The notes beneath the pieces are model-generated. The model saw only the letters and a program-made list of their open reading frames with translations, searched no databases and was not told the DNA's origin. From the NCBI GenBank assembly GCA_015060445.1, contig SUYL01000039.1:16346-80345 (forward strand): 64,000 nucleotides of DNA, written 5' to 3'. Within the stretch, counting starts at the first letter, position 1, and every line of letters begins with the position of its first letter. Of this stretch, positions 19,895 to 31,616 are shown piece by piece. Both the position numbers and the translations under genes were made by a program. This DNA is from Bacteroidales bacterium (GTDB lineage: Bacteria; Bacteroidota; Bacteroidia; Bacteroidales; UBA932).

Positions 19895-20896
19895 ATGAAT
19901 TCAGTTAAAATCCATAAATTATTTTTGATGTGTGCAGTTGTTGCATTTGTAACCATATCACAGCTGTACGCTCAGGTGCACTCTTCATCTGCATACAGAT
20001 ACCTTCTCTCTCAGGAGGGGTTGCAAAGGCATCTGGAGTTTCTCACTTCGGAGGAGATTGCCGGGAGGGCTGCCGGTACGCCGCAGGCAAAGCAGGTGGC
20101 CGATTATATTGCCGGGGAGTTTGAGAAGTACGGGCTGCAACCGCTCAAAAGTGTGAGTTTTTACCAGCCGTTCACCCTCTTGCCGCCAAGGGGGGGGAAG
20201 GCAACAAGTTTGTCGGGAGTGTCACAAAAAGGTTACAATGTGGTTGGATACCTCCCTGCAAAGAAGAAAAATGCAGACTATATAGTGGTGGGTGCCCATT
20301 TCGACCATTTGGGGAAAATAGACGGGAAAGTATATCCCGGTGCAGATGACAATGCTTCAGGTGTGGCTGCTTTGCTTGAGTTGGCAAAATCTTTCGGGAA
20401 GAGGTATATGGAAAAGGGAGACTTTAACCATAACATTGTTTTTGTGGCTTTTGATGCAAATAATCTCAATCTGCAGGGGAGCAGATATTTTGCTTCCCAT
20501 CTTGTAACTTTCCCTGCAGAAATTGCATTTATGCTCAATCTGGACCAGATTGGAAGTTCCCTTGCCCCTGTAGGGAAGAATGAGGAGTATCTTCTGGTTC
20601 TGGGGGTGGACAAACTTAAAAAGTGGCAGCAGGAGCAACTGTGGTTTGCCAATGGGTATTTTGGCATTGGTCTGCATTTGGACAGTTCCTATTACGGGAG
20701 TCCCGAGTTTTATGATATCTTCTATAAACTCTCAGACCAGCAGAGTTTTACGGAGAGGGGGATTCCTGCATTGCTCTTTACCTCGGGAATAACCAAACTT
20801 ACAAACAAGGAGGGGGATACTGTGCAGAATCTGAATCTGGAGGTTCTGCAGAAACGTATTGAGTTAATCTACAGGTTCCTGTGGCTCGTTGAATGA
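19895..20896 (+). CDS. M28 family metallopeptidase
   Basis: IVVGAHFDHLG, PGADDNASGVAALLELA motifs, signal peptide. Confidence 0.9.
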   Translation: MNSVKIHKLFLMCAVVAFVTISQLYAQVHSSSAYRYLLSQEGLQRHLEFLTSEEIAGRAAGTPQAKQVADYIAGEFEKYGLQPLKSVSFYQPFTLLPPRGGKATSLSGVSQKGYNVVGYLPAKKKNADYIVVGAHFDHLGKIDGKVYPGADDNASGVAALLELAKSFGKRYMEKGDFNHNIVFVAFDANNLNLQGSRYFASHLVTFPAEIAFMLNLDQIGSSLAPVGKNEEYLLVLGVDKLKKWQQEQLWFANGYFGIGLHLDSSYYGSPEFYDIFYKLSDQQSFTERGIPALLFTSGITKLTNKEGDTVQNLNLEVLQKRIELIYRFLWLVE

Positions 20897-20910
20897 CAAC
20901 CCGCAGTTGA

Positions 20911-22257
<1,347 letters not shown>

Positions 22258-22281
22258 AATTGTCGGGAGTACGCAAGATTT

Positions 22282-22310
22282 GGCTCACTATTTGAATAGT
22301 GAGCCTTTTT
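22282..22310 (+). terminator. Rho-independent terminator after eno
   Basis: GGCTCACTA-TTTGAA-TAGTGAGCC followed by TTTTT. Confidence 0.85.
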
Positions 22311-22321
22311 GTGTACTTTTG
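22291..22321 (+). promoter_or_regulatory. Bacteroidota promoter TTTG-N19-TACTTTTG overlapping the eno terminator
   Basis: TTTG 22291-22294 (terminator loop), 19 nt spacer, TACTTTTG 22314-22321, ATG at 22330. Confidence 0.65.
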
Positions 22322-22329
22322 TATGTTAT

Positions 22330-24357
22330 ATGGGAAATTTCAGAAAATTATTTGCAGTGCTTGCATTGCTGTTGCTCTCTTTCGCAGCAAATGCACAATA
22401 TGATATAGACCAGTTTTTTGCCCGTGGCCGGCAGATGCTCATAGACGGCAAATATGCCAGTGCCATTGAGAATTTCAACATACTGGCAAGGCTCGACAGC
22501 ACCCTTTTTGATGCCTATTTCTTCAGGGGAATAGCAAAATACAATCTTGGAGATTTTATTGGGGCCGAGAAGGACTTCAACACCTCTTTGAGGCTCAATC
22601 CAATATATACTCCGGCATACCATTACAGGGCAATTACCTTGAGCCGTACCGGAAAGTATGACAAGGCGCTCAAGGATCTGGCGGAGGCTGTGGACCTGAG
22701 GCCAAGTTATACAGGATTGTATTTCAGCAGGGGGGTGACCTATTTCCTCTCCCAGCAGTTTGAGAAGGCTGTGAAGGATTTTAACCGTTTTATAAAGGCC
22801 GAACCCCGTGCTGCCGATGCATACCTCAACAGGGGAGCATGTTATCTCTATTTGGGTGATACTACAAAAGCACTGGCAGATTACAACAAGGCAATAAAGA
22901 TCAATACTTTTGATCCCGAAGGTTATGTGAGACGTTCCAGAATATATGCAATGCAGGAGAACTTTGATGAGGCATTGAAGGACCTCGATACAGCAATTGA
23001 ACTGGATACTCTCAATACATTTGCCTTTTTCAACAGGGCTCTCATAAGATATGACAAACAGCAGATACAGGGGGCTCTGGAGGATTTGAACACAGTACTG
23101 GAGCATGAACCGGGCAATGCCCTTACATTGTACAACAGGGCAATAATCAGGGCCCAGATTGGAGACTACAACAATGCTCTGGATGACTATGACCGCGTAA
23201 TTGCAGTAAACCCCAACAATGTGCTTGCATATTTCAACAGGGCAGGTGTATTTATGGAGATGGGAAGGTTCCGGGATGCAATGGATGACTATTCCAAAGC
23301 CATAAACCTTTATCCCGACTTTGCCAAGGCTTATATGAACCGTTCATACGCAAAAACGCAGATTGGGCAGTTCAACTCTGCCAAGAAGGATGCCCAGATT
23401 GCCCAACAGAAGATAAGGGAGTACCAGATGAAGACTGGAGACAGTCTTGGAAGGGTTGCATTTGCCGATACAACCAAAAAGTATGACAGGCTTCTGGCCC
23501 TCGATGCAGATTTTGCAAAGAAAGACTTTGACAATGAATTGCTGCAGCACAGGGATGTGGATATCCGTCTGAAACCTCTGTTCAAGTTCAATTTGGGCAG
23601 TGCTGCCAATATGTTTATGGCATTGGAGAACAGGTGGGAGGACAAGGAGGTTGAGAAGTTTGTGCAGCAGATGCCTGTACCAATTGAATTGAGTGCCAAA
23701 AAGGGAGATTCTGAGATTGAAAGGGACAATTACGGAACAATGATAGCGGATATCCTGGAAGAGTTGCGCGGAAGGGAGGCCAAAGGGGAGGAAGGCTCCG
23801 ACATTGCCCGCCTGTATTTTGCAAAAGCCATCATAGACGGCAATGACAACAGATACAATTCAGCCCTTGAAAATTATACCCAAGCCATAAAGAATGAACC
23901 TGAACAGACTTTCTACTACATAAACAGGGGTGCACTGCAGGCGGAGATGATAGATTTCATATCATCTATGGAGAACAATGTGCAGATACTTACCCTGGAC
24001 AACTCAGGAGCGGCACGGGCCAGGGTTAAGGAGCGCAGTTCAATGAACTATGACTATGCCCCTGCAATACATGATATGACAAAGGCATCCAAACTTATGC
24101 CTACACTTCCGTTTACATACTACAATCTGGGTAATCTTTATTGCCTGTCAAGCGATCTGCCTGAGGCAATAAACCAATATACAAAGGCACTTGAACTCTA
24201 CCCTGCAATGGCTCAGGCTTATTTCAACAGGGGACTTGTACTCATTTACCTCAAGGACAAGGAGAAGGGGTGTATAGATTTGAGCAAGGCGGGAGAGTTG
24301 GGTGTGCATGATGCCTACAATGTGATAAAGAAATATTGCATAGAGGAGGAACAGTAG
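22330..24357 (+). CDS. Tetratricopeptide-repeat protein
   Basis: Signal peptide and many TPR units (e.g. AYFNRAGVFMEMGRFRDAMDDYSKAINLYPD). Confidence 0.93.
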   Translation: MGNFRKLFAVLALLLLSFAANAQYDIDQFFARGRQMLIDGKYASAIENFNILARLDSTLFDAYFFRGIAKYNLGDFIGAEKDFNTSLRLNPIYTPAYHYRAITLSRTGKYDKALKDLAEAVDLRPSYTGLYFSRGVTYFLSQQFEKAVKDFNRFIKAEPRAADAYLNRGACYLYLGDTTKALADYNKAIKINTFDPEGYVRRSRIYAMQENFDEALKDLDTAIELDTLNTFAFFNRALIRYDKQQIQGALEDLNTVLEHEPGNALTLYNRAIIRAQIGDYNNALDDYDRVIAVNPNNVLAYFNRAGVFMEMGRFRDAMDDYSKAINLYPDFAKAYMNRSYAKTQIGQFNSAKKDAQIAQQKIREYQMKTGDSLGRVAFADTTKKYDRLLALDADFAKKDFDNELLQHRDVDIRLKPLFKFNLGSAANMFMALENRWEDKEVEKFVQQMPVPIELSAKKGDSEIERDNYGTMIADILEELRGREAKGEEGSDIARLYFAKAIIDGNDNRYNSALENYTQAIKNEPEQTFYYINRGALQAEMIDFISSMENNVQILTLDNSGAARARVKERSSMNYDYAPAIHDMTKASKLMPTLPFTYYNLGNLYCLSSDLPEAINQYTKALELYPAMAQAYFNRGLVLIYLKDKEKGCIDLSKAGELGVHDAYNVIKKYCIEEEQ

Positions 24358-24379
24358 ATAATTTAAAAAACATAAAGAT

Positions 24380-24814
24380 ATGATACAGAGATTGCAGAGT
24401 TTATATTTGCTTGCTTCGTCGGGAATATTGTTCTCGTTGTTTTTCCGCCCTCTCATGAGGGACCTGGATGGTAATGTTGTGATGAAATTTACACAGTATT
24501 GGCCATTCCTAATTTTTGTGATTGTAACATTTGTATTGTCATTCTTCTGCATTTTCATATACAAGAGAAGGATTTCGCAGATGCGTCTGTGCATCTACAA
24601 CATGCTGGTGCTTTTTGCATTCCAGGCATGGATAGCATACATGTTCTTTACAAGGCTTGAGGGAACAGTATTTACAATTTCTGCAGTATTCCCAATTGTT
24701 GCAGGCATTTTTGTATTTATGGCATTCAGGAAAATTTCTGAGGATGAGGCATTGGTGCAATCCATGAACTCACTAAGGGATATGACAAAAAACAGGAAAA
24801 AATGGAAAAAATAG
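24380..24814 (+). CDS. DUF4293 family membrane protein
   Basis: MIQRLQSLYLLASSGILFSLFF, four predicted TM helices. Confidence 0.8.
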   Translation: MIQRLQSLYLLASSGILFSLFFRPLMRDLDGNVVMKFTQYWPFLIFVIVTFVLSFFCIFIYKRRISQMRLCIYNMLVLFAFQAWIAYMFFTRLEGTVFTISAVFPIVAGIFVFMAFRKISEDEALVQSMNSLRDMTKNRKKWKK

Positions 24815-25683
24815 GGGCATCAGAACTCATCATAAACAGTGACGGTTCGGTATTTCATCTGCATCTGAAACCGGAGGAACTGGCAGACACCGTAATCCTT
24901 GTAGGGGACCCGGGCAGGGTGGAACTTGTATCCTCATTCTTTGACCGGGTGGAGGTGCGCAAGGCTTCCCGAGAATTTGTCTCGGCCACCGGAACCTACA
25001 AAGGTACCCGCATGACAGTACTCTCTACCGGTATAGGGTGCGACAACCTGGATATTGTTATGACTGAGCTGGATGCACTTGTAAACATAGACTTTTCTTC
25101 CCGACAGGTTAAGAAGAACCTCAGGAGTTTGAGGATACTCCGTATAGGAACATCAGGAGCAATACAGCCCGATATTCCGGTGGGTTCGTATGTCTTCTCC
25201 CATATCTCGGTTGGAGCCGACGGCCTTATGAACTGGTATGCCGGCAGAGATGAGGTTTCATACAAAGAGATGGAAGAGGCATTTGTGGCTGCTACAGGTT
25301 GGGACAGTCATCTCCCTGCACCATATTTCATAAGGGCATCCCAGGAACTCATAGACCTTTTTGCAGATGTAACCGTTAAAGGTGTTACAATCTCCGCCCC
25401 AGGGTTCTATGGCCCTCAGGGAAGAGTTTTGCGCCTCCCTTTGGCAATGCCTGATATGATGGAGAAATTTGAGCAGTTCCGCTTTGGAGATTACCGCATT
25501 ACCAACTTTGAGATGGAGGGCTCAGCCCTTGCAGGTATGGCCCGCAAACTCGGCCACCGTGGAGGCACAGTCTGCTGCATAATTGCCAACCGCTATCACA
25601 AAGGGGCAGAACCGGATTACAAACAACTGGTTGAGAAATTGGTTGTACTGGCGTTGGACAAACTGGCCGGGCAGGCTATTTGA
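24802..25683 (+). CDS. Nucleoside phosphorylase (uridine phosphorylase-like)
   Basis: VILVGDPGRVELVSSFFDRVE, RIGTSGAIQPDIPVGSYV, NFEMEGSALAGMARKLGHRG. Confidence 0.9.
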   Translation: MEKIGASELIINSDGSVFHLHLKPEELADTVILVGDPGRVELVSSFFDRVEVRKASREFVSATGTYKGTRMTVLSTGIGCDNLDIVMTELDALVNIDFSSRQVKKNLRSLRILRIGTSGAIQPDIPVGSYVFSHISVGADGLMNWYAGRDEVSYKEMEEAFVAATGWDSHLPAPYFIRASQELIDLFADVTVKGVTISAPGFYGPQGRVLRLPLAMPDMMEKFEQFRFGDYRITNFEMEGSALAGMARKLGHRGGTVCCIIANRYHKGAEPDYKQLVEKLVVLALDKLAGQAI

Positions 25684-26560
25684 GTATAAACAGAAGCGAG
25701 TTTACAATGCGCCTTTCACCCTCGCGGTCAAACTTCTTGTTGTCTGAAGGGTGGTTTACAATGCCGTTGCCGTTTTCTCCCTCTGCATAAAGGGTAGTTG
25801 AGCCGCCACCGTCCATATTTAGGGCATCCTCTGCACCAATCCAGCGCATGATTTTGGTGAATTCCCAGAGGCTTACACCCTGTGCATTCTCTTTGTTGCG
25901 GCCGTCAACTGCCACAAGATATACTTTCTTCCCTTTGGTGCCTATTGCACTGCGTGGGTGGCGGTTACGGTTGAATGAGTTTTCATCCAGGCGGGCATCA
26001 TTGCCGTCAACTATAAGGATAGGACCGCTTGACATTGCAGAAGGCTCCTCAAGTTTGGAAGGCCAGGTCTGGTCTGCTGCAATATTGCCGGGCACTGCAG
26101 GGTCTGCAGCGTAGATGGTAACTTTGCCTTTCTTTGAGATTGCAATGGCGCCATTGTCCCTCTGGGCCATTTTCTCAGTATTTGAGAACTCCTCCACACC
26201 ATTTTTCCTGAAGTAGCATACGCAGCTGTATGGTTTGCTCATATTGTAGAATGTGCCGTTCATTGCCACAACAGCCCCGCTGTCCTTTGCAAATTTGCTG
26301 GTAGGGGTTATCTTGCCGGGATCACTTGCCAGTGCAAAACGACCTTTTGCTTTCCTGGAATCAATCTCAATGATTGAAATATACTGGTTTGAGTCAAAGA
26401 TTCTGGAATCTCCGGTAAAGTGGAACTCCTTTAGGGTAATCCCTTTGTCTATCTGTTTTACATTCCATTTGGCATTGGCAAATGTAAGTGAATCATTCTG
26501 TGCAAATGTTGCCGCTGCAAAGAAAAAGGATGCAGCCAAAAGTACAAGTATTCTTTTCAT
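25676..26560 (-). CDS. Phosphodiester glycosidase family protein (NAGPA-like)
   Basis: VVAMNGTFYNM, RHPRSAIGTKGKKVYLVAVDGR, ALNMDGGGSTTLY. Confidence 0.88.
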   Translation of the reverse strand: MKRILVLLAASFFFAAATFAQNDSLTFANAKWNVKQIDKGITLKEFHFTGDSRIFDSNQYISIIEIDSRKAKGRFALASDPGKITPTSKFAKDSGAVVAMNGTFYNMSKPYSCVCYFRKNGVEEFSNTEKMAQRDNGAIAISKKGKVTIYAADPAVPGNIAADQTWPSKLEEPSAMSSGPILIVDGNDARLDENSFNRNRHPRSAIGTKGKKVYLVAVDGRNKENAQGVSLWEFTKIMRWIGAEDALNMDGGGSTTLYAEGENGNGIVNHPSDNKKFDREGERRIVNSLLFILK

Positions 26561-26655
26561 AGTGTGTGGCTTTTGTTTGATAACAAAGATAATGAATAAT
26601 GCCCAATAATTTGTCGGGAAGCAAATTTATTGAAATGTATTACCTTTGCAACATT

Positions 26656-27204
26656 ATGAACGATTTGGAATATTATAACAGTTTTGAGGAGCGTCTGCAG
26701 TTGGAACTGCTCAAACTTTGCAATGGGGCAGGGCTGTTGGATTCTGTGCTTGCAGAGAGTGAGGATATAACAGAGAAGTGGAATGATTATGCCACTCCAT
26801 ATATGACTGACGCCATTGAACAGGTGAACGAATACCCCAATGCTTCAATTGCATGGCCTGCATTTATGGGAATGGCCGTTGCAAAATGGTGGGATGTGGA
26901 CTGGATTGCCAACCAGTTCAATGCCTACGACAAGTTTTACGGTGTTGAGGGGTGGGATGACATGGATGACCATATAATGGTGAACATCCTCGGTTATCCC
27001 CTTGGCTCCCCGGAGGAGAGAGAGATAAGGGACATTACCATCACCTGTGCAGAGAAGGCAATATCCATGATAATGAAAGAGGATTTTGAGCCCGGTTCAG
27101 AGAAGGCATTCTATATGCTTGCCCGCACAATGAAGGTGATGTACAAGATTGGTGCAGCCCTCCAGCTCAAGAGAATGGGCTACAAGTTCCAGAAGTACAA
27201 TTGA
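26656..27204 (+). CDS. Conserved hypothetical protein
   Basis: 183 aa from the ATG MNDLEYYNSFEERLQLEL; intact ORF, family not recognised. Confidence 0.7.
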   Translation: MNDLEYYNSFEERLQLELLKLCNGAGLLDSVLAESEDITEKWNDYATPYMTDAIEQVNEYPNASIAWPAFMGMAVAKWWDVDWIANQFNAYDKFYGVEGWDDMDDHIMVNILGYPLGSPEEREIRDITITCAEKAISMIMKEDFEPGSEKAFYMLARTMKVMYKIGAALQLKRMGYKFQKYN

Positions 27205-27240
27205 GTATCTGCAATAGGCCACTTCGGCTATTGCAGATAC
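27205..27240. terminator. Bidirectional hairpin between convergent genes
   Basis: GTATCTGCAATAG / CTATTGCAGATAC perfect 13 bp stem; no strong T-run. Confidence 0.6.
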
Positions 27241-28550
27241 TCCTGTACTCTACCGCTTATCTGCAAAAGTGAGATTTCGCAGAGTTTGGTATTGTAACTT
27301 GCAGAAAGGAGCCTCTCCTCTGCATCCAGAAGGCTCTTCTGAGCCTCCCTCATCTCTATTCCCGACAAATCTCCCAGCATGTACCTCTCCATGGCAATTT
27401 CATGGTTCAGTTTGGCTGTAACCAGATTCTCCTTCTCAAGTTCCAGTACCTGGAGGTTGTTCCTGTAGGCCTGCCATATATTGTACAGGTCAGATTTTAG
27501 TGCCTGCTCCACATCTGTCTGCTCCAACTGGGCATTTTCAATGTTTATTTTGGCATTGCGTCTCTCCCTGCGGGCATTGTTACCGTCAAATATGTTTATC
27601 CCAAGGGTAACCCCAAAATCTGCCCCAAGGGTTGCCCTGTGGTAGTTGGCCCCCTTGTTGTATTTGTTGAGGGTGTATCCGTAACCGGCATTGAGTCTCA
27701 GATATGGGTAGGCCTGAGATGCCTTTATCTTGTAATCAAGTACTGCCATTCTATTATCAATTCGTGCGCGCAACAGGGAGGTATTGTTCTCCATCATATC
27801 TCCCATAAGATCATCAAATACCAGTTCTCCTGCCACTTCAATTGCAGTGTCTGCTACAGCAATTGGAACATTCAGGTTCTCCCTGGCAAGAAGTTCATTT
27901 AGGGCAATTGCAGAGCTCTGCAGAGCCTCCTGCTGTTTCATGAAGGCCGAACTGTCCGAGTTGAAGTCAACCTTTGCCTGCTGGTAATCCAGTCCGGAGA
28001 AGTTACCAATCCTGTACCTCTGCTCTACAACCCTCAACCTCTCTTTGGAGAGGGCTACTGCATATTTGAAGTTCTTGAGCCTTATCTGCTGCTGAATGTA
28101 GTTGTAATACTCGGCAGTAATGTCTGCAACAAGGTTTTCTATGGCAATTCGGGTATTGAGTTCCCCCTGCCCCTGCAATTCCTTCAGTTTTTTATAGGTT
28201 GTGGTTACATTGAACCCCTCAAAAACTGTAAAGTTGAGGTCAACACCGGCATCAATTGTCCGGTTGAAAATACCGTTCTCCTCCACAATCTCCCTGGTAT
28301 CCCTAAGTTTTGTCTCGGTATCCTGTGAACTTCCGGAATATCTTCCCGATGCATTTACAGAGGGTAGGAAGCCGGCATTCCCCAATGTGGCATTGTTGTC
28401 TGAAATGCGCTGGTTGTTCTTCTCAATCTTAAGGGAATAGTTGTTCTGCAACCCCTCCTTGAGGCACTCCTGAAGGGTATATACATTGTTCTGGGCGGCA
28501 GCAGTGCCACAGAACAATGCGCATGCAATATATGTAAATAATTTCTTCAT
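27228..28550 (-). CDS. TolC-family outer membrane efflux protein
   Basis: OEP-type coiled-coil protein downstream of an RND pump; start set at MKKLFTYIACALFCGTAAAQ. Confidence 0.9.
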   Translation of the reverse strand: MKKLFTYIACALFCGTAAAQNNVYTLQECLKEGLQNNYSLKIEKNNQRISDNNATLGNAGFLPSVNASGRYSGSSQDTETKLRDTREIVEENGIFNRTIDAGVDLNFTVFEGFNVTTTYKKLKELQGQGELNTRIAIENLVADITAEYYNYIQQQIRLKNFKYAVALSKERLRVVEQRYRIGNFSGLDYQQAKVDFNSDSSAFMKQQEALQSSAIALNELLARENLNVPIAVADTAIEVAGELVFDDLMGDMMENNTSLLRARIDNRMAVLDYKIKASQAYPYLRLNAGYGYTLNKYNKGANYHRATLGADFGVTLGINIFDGNNARRERRNAKINIENAQLEQTDVEQALKSDLYNIWQAYRNNLQVLELEKENLVTAKLNHEIAMERYMLGDLSGIEMREAQKSLLDAEERLLSASYNTKLCEISLLQISGRVQEYLQ

Positions 28551-28560
28551 ATTACCATCA

Positions 28561-31500
28561 TTATTTTTTAAGGGCAGCCGCCGCAGCCTTCTTTGCCCTG
28601 TCTGTTGAGATATAACTGTAAATGGCAGGAACCACATACATTGTAAGAACTGTAGAAACCAGCATTCCTCCAACAACTGTTACACCCATTGCAATACGCT
28701 GGTTTGCACCCTCACCGCCGGCAAATGCCAATGGTAGCAATCCCAGGATTGTGGATACACTGGTCATGAGGATAGGGCGGAGACGCTGCATTGAAGCCTC
28801 CTTTATGGCCTGCTCCTTGCTCATGCCTGCCTCCTGTTTCTGGTTGGCAAACTCCACAATGAGGATACCGTTCTTGGCAACAAGTCCAATGAGCATAATT
28901 ATACCAATCTGGCTGAAGATGTTCATTGTAACCCCACCAAAATACATGAATATAAGGGCACCTGCAATTGCAAGGGGCACTGTAAGCATAATTATCACAG
29001 GATCCTTGAAACTCTCAAACTGTGCAGCAAGGATGAGGTAAATGAGTACAATTGCCAGCACAAATGCAAACATGAGGGATGAGGAACTCTCCCTGTACTC
29101 TTTTGATTCTCCCGACAATGCTGTCCTGAACGAGTCATCCAGAACCTCCTTGGCAATCTTGTCCATCTCATCCAGACCCTGGCCTATGGTCTTTCCTTTG
29201 GCCAGACCTGCAGAAATTGTAGCAGAAACAAATCGGTTGTATCTGTAGAGTTTTGGAGGGGCAATGCCTCCTACAAGGTCTACAAGGTTGTCCATCTGAA
29301 CCATTTCACCCTTGTCTGTGCGGATGTAAATGGATTTGAGGTTGGCAGGGGTATTTCTCTGCTGGCGGTTTATCTCACCCAGAATCTCATATTGTTTTCC
29401 GTTCATGTAGAAATAGCCCATACGCTGGCCGCTCAATCCGTACTGGAGTACCTGGGCTATGTTACGGGTACTCACACCCATAATGTTTGCCTTGTCGCGG
29501 TTTATGTTTATCCTCACCTCAGGCTTGCTGAACTTAAGGTTCACATCGGCCATCTGGAATGTAGGGTTGTCAGACACCTTTGCAAGGAATGTAGGGAGTA
29601 CCTCCTGCAGTTTCTCAATGCTGGTGGTCTGGAGTACGTACTGTACAGGCATACCGCCCCTTCTGCCTCCAAATGAGGATGTCTGCTGTACAAACGACCT
29701 CGCATTTGTCTTTTTCTTTACGGCCTGGGAAAGTTTCTCCGCAACATCCATCTGGGTGTAATCCCTCTCCTTAATATCCTTGAGCATTACCTGAATGTTG
29801 CCGCTACCGCTCCATACCCTGGCTGTTACTGCCTTTGCGTCTGGAACCAGTGAATCCACAAGACGGTTTATATCCTCTGTATAGTCCCTCATGAACTCAT
29901 AGGTTACACCCTCGGCTCCGCTGGTGTTTATGTTAATCTGCGAGCGGTCCTCCATTGGGGCTGTCTCGGCAGGTATTGTAGTCCATAGCAGTACAATGAG
30001 GCCGAACATTATGGCAACAAAAGGGAGTACAATCCACTTCATCCTGAGCAGTGCCTCCAGAGAGCGGCTGTAAATCCTGTTCAGCCCCTCAAAGAACGGC
30101 TCTGTCATCTGGTAGAAACGGTTCTTCTTCTCACTCTTTACAAGCAGTTTTGTGGCAAGCATAGGGGTAAAGGTAAGGGCGGCAAATGATGAAATTATCA
30201 CAGAGCCTGAAACCACTATACTGAACTCCCTGAACAGACGCCCTGTCTGACCCTCCATGAAAACTATCGGGAAGAATACTGCAACCAGTGTTACAGTAGT
30301 GGAGATTACTGCAAAGAAAATCTCCTTGGCTCCCTCAATACCGGCCTCCTTGGGGTTCATACCCCTCTCAATCCTCACATAAATGTTCTCGGTCATTACA
30401 ATGGCATCATCCACCACAAGACCTACCGCCAGCACCACCGCCAGCATTGAGAGTACATTTATTGAGAATCCCGCAAGGTACATTATAAAGAAGGCTCCAA
30501 TGAGGGATACCGGGATTACAATACAAGGGACCAGTGTAACCCTCCAGTCTCTGAGGAAGAGGAAGATAATGATGATTACAAGGATGAATGCCACATATAC
30601 GGTCTCCTTAACCTCATTTATGGATGCGCGGATAAACCTTGTGTTGTCAAAGCCATAGGAATATGTAACATCTTCAGGAAGGTCTTTCTTCATCCTCTCC
30701 ATCCTTTCATAAACGGCATCAGCAATGTCAATGTGGTTTGCACCCGGTTGGGGAGTCACAACAACACCAATCATAGGGATACCGTTCATCTTCATGTAAC
30801 TTTTGATATCGGCAGGGCCGAGTTCAGCACGGCCCACATCACTGAAACGGACAATCTTTCCGTCAACTTCCTTAATGATGAGGTTGTTGAACTGCTGGGC
30901 TGTGTGCATCAGACCCAATGTGCGGATGGTAAGTTCTGTGGTGTTTCCCTCTATACTTCCACTTGGCAACTCTACATTCTCCTTGTCAACCGCATTCTTA
31001 ATGTCAATAGGGGTTATGCCGTATCCCGACATTTTTATGGGGTCCAGCCACAGACGCATAGAATATTTCTTCTCACCCCAGATGCTCACACCGCTCACAT
31101 CCGGAATGGTCTGCAACTGCTCCTTTACTGTAAGGTCTGCAATCTCGCTCAACTCCAGCAGAGAGCGTTTGTCGCTCTGTAGAGCAACCATAATGATTGG
31201 ACGAGCATCTGCATCAGCCTTTGAAACGGTAGGAGGGTCGCAGTCTCTCGGAAGGTAACGCTGCGCTCTGGACACCTTGTCCCTCACATCATTTGCAGCG
31301 GTCTCCAAATCTACTGAGAGTTCAAATTCAACTGTTATACGGCTTGATCCCTGCTGGCTCACACTTGAGAGGGAGCGGATGCCGGGGATACCGTTGATAT
31401 TCTGCTCAAGAGGTTCTGTAATCTGGTTCTCAATAACGTCTGCATTGGCACCTGCATAGGAACATTGTACTGAAATTATGGGATTATCCACAGAAGGATA

Positions 31501-31608
31501 TTCCCTTACGCCCAAATAGGTATAGCCAATAATACCGAACAGCAGTATTATTACGGTCATAACCGTTGCCAGTACGGGGCGGCGGATACTTAGTTCTGAA
31601 ATGTTCAT
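28561..31608 (-). CDS. RND (HAE1/AcrB-type) efflux transporter
   Basis: 1015 aa; RPVLATVMTVIILLFGIIGYTYLGVREYPSVDNP and other RND motifs. Confidence 0.97.
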   Translation of the reverse strand: MNISELSIRRPVLATVMTVIILLFGIIGYTYLGVREYPSVDNPIISVQCSYAGANADVIENQITEPLEQNINGIPGIRSLSSVSQQGSSRITVEFELSVDLETAANDVRDKVSRAQRYLPRDCDPPTVSKADADARPIIMVALQSDKRSLLELSEIADLTVKEQLQTIPDVSGVSIWGEKKYSMRLWLDPIKMSGYGITPIDIKNAVDKENVELPSGSIEGNTTELTIRTLGLMHTAQQFNNLIIKEVDGKIVRFSDVGRAELGPADIKSYMKMNGIPMIGVVVTPQPGANHIDIADAVYERMERMKKDLPEDVTYSYGFDNTRFIRASINEVKETVYVAFILVIIIIFLFLRDWRVTLVPCIVIPVSLIGAFFIMYLAGFSINVLSMLAVVLAVGLVVDDAIVMTENIYVRIERGMNPKEAGIEGAKEIFFAVISTTVTLVAVFFPIVFMEGQTGRLFREFSIVVSGSVIISSFAALTFTPMLATKLLVKSEKKNRFYQMTEPFFEGLNRIYSRSLEALLRMKWIVLPFVAIMFGLIVLLWTTIPAETAPMEDRSQININTSGAEGVTYEFMRDYTEDINRLVDSLVPDAKAVTARVWSGSGNIQVMLKDIKERDYTQMDVAEKLSQAVKKKTNARSFVQQTSSFGGRRGGMPVQYVLQTTSIEKLQEVLPTFLAKVSDNPTFQMADVNLKFSKPEVRININRDKANIMGVSTRNIAQVLQYGLSGQRMGYFYMNGKQYEILGEINRQQRNTPANLKSIYIRTDKGEMVQMDNLVDLVGGIAPPKLYRYNRFVSATISAGLAKGKTIGQGLDEMDKIAKEVLDDSFRTALSGESKEYRESSSSLMFAFVLAIVLIYLILAAQFESFKDPVIIMLTVPLAIAGALIFMYFGGVTMNIFSQIGIIMLIGLVAKNGILIVEFANQKQEAGMSKEQAIKEASMQRLRPILMTSVSTILGLLPLAFAGGEGANQRIAMGVTVVGGMLVSTVLTMYVVPAIYSYISTDRAKKAAAAALKK

Positions 31609-31616
31609 AGGGCAGG

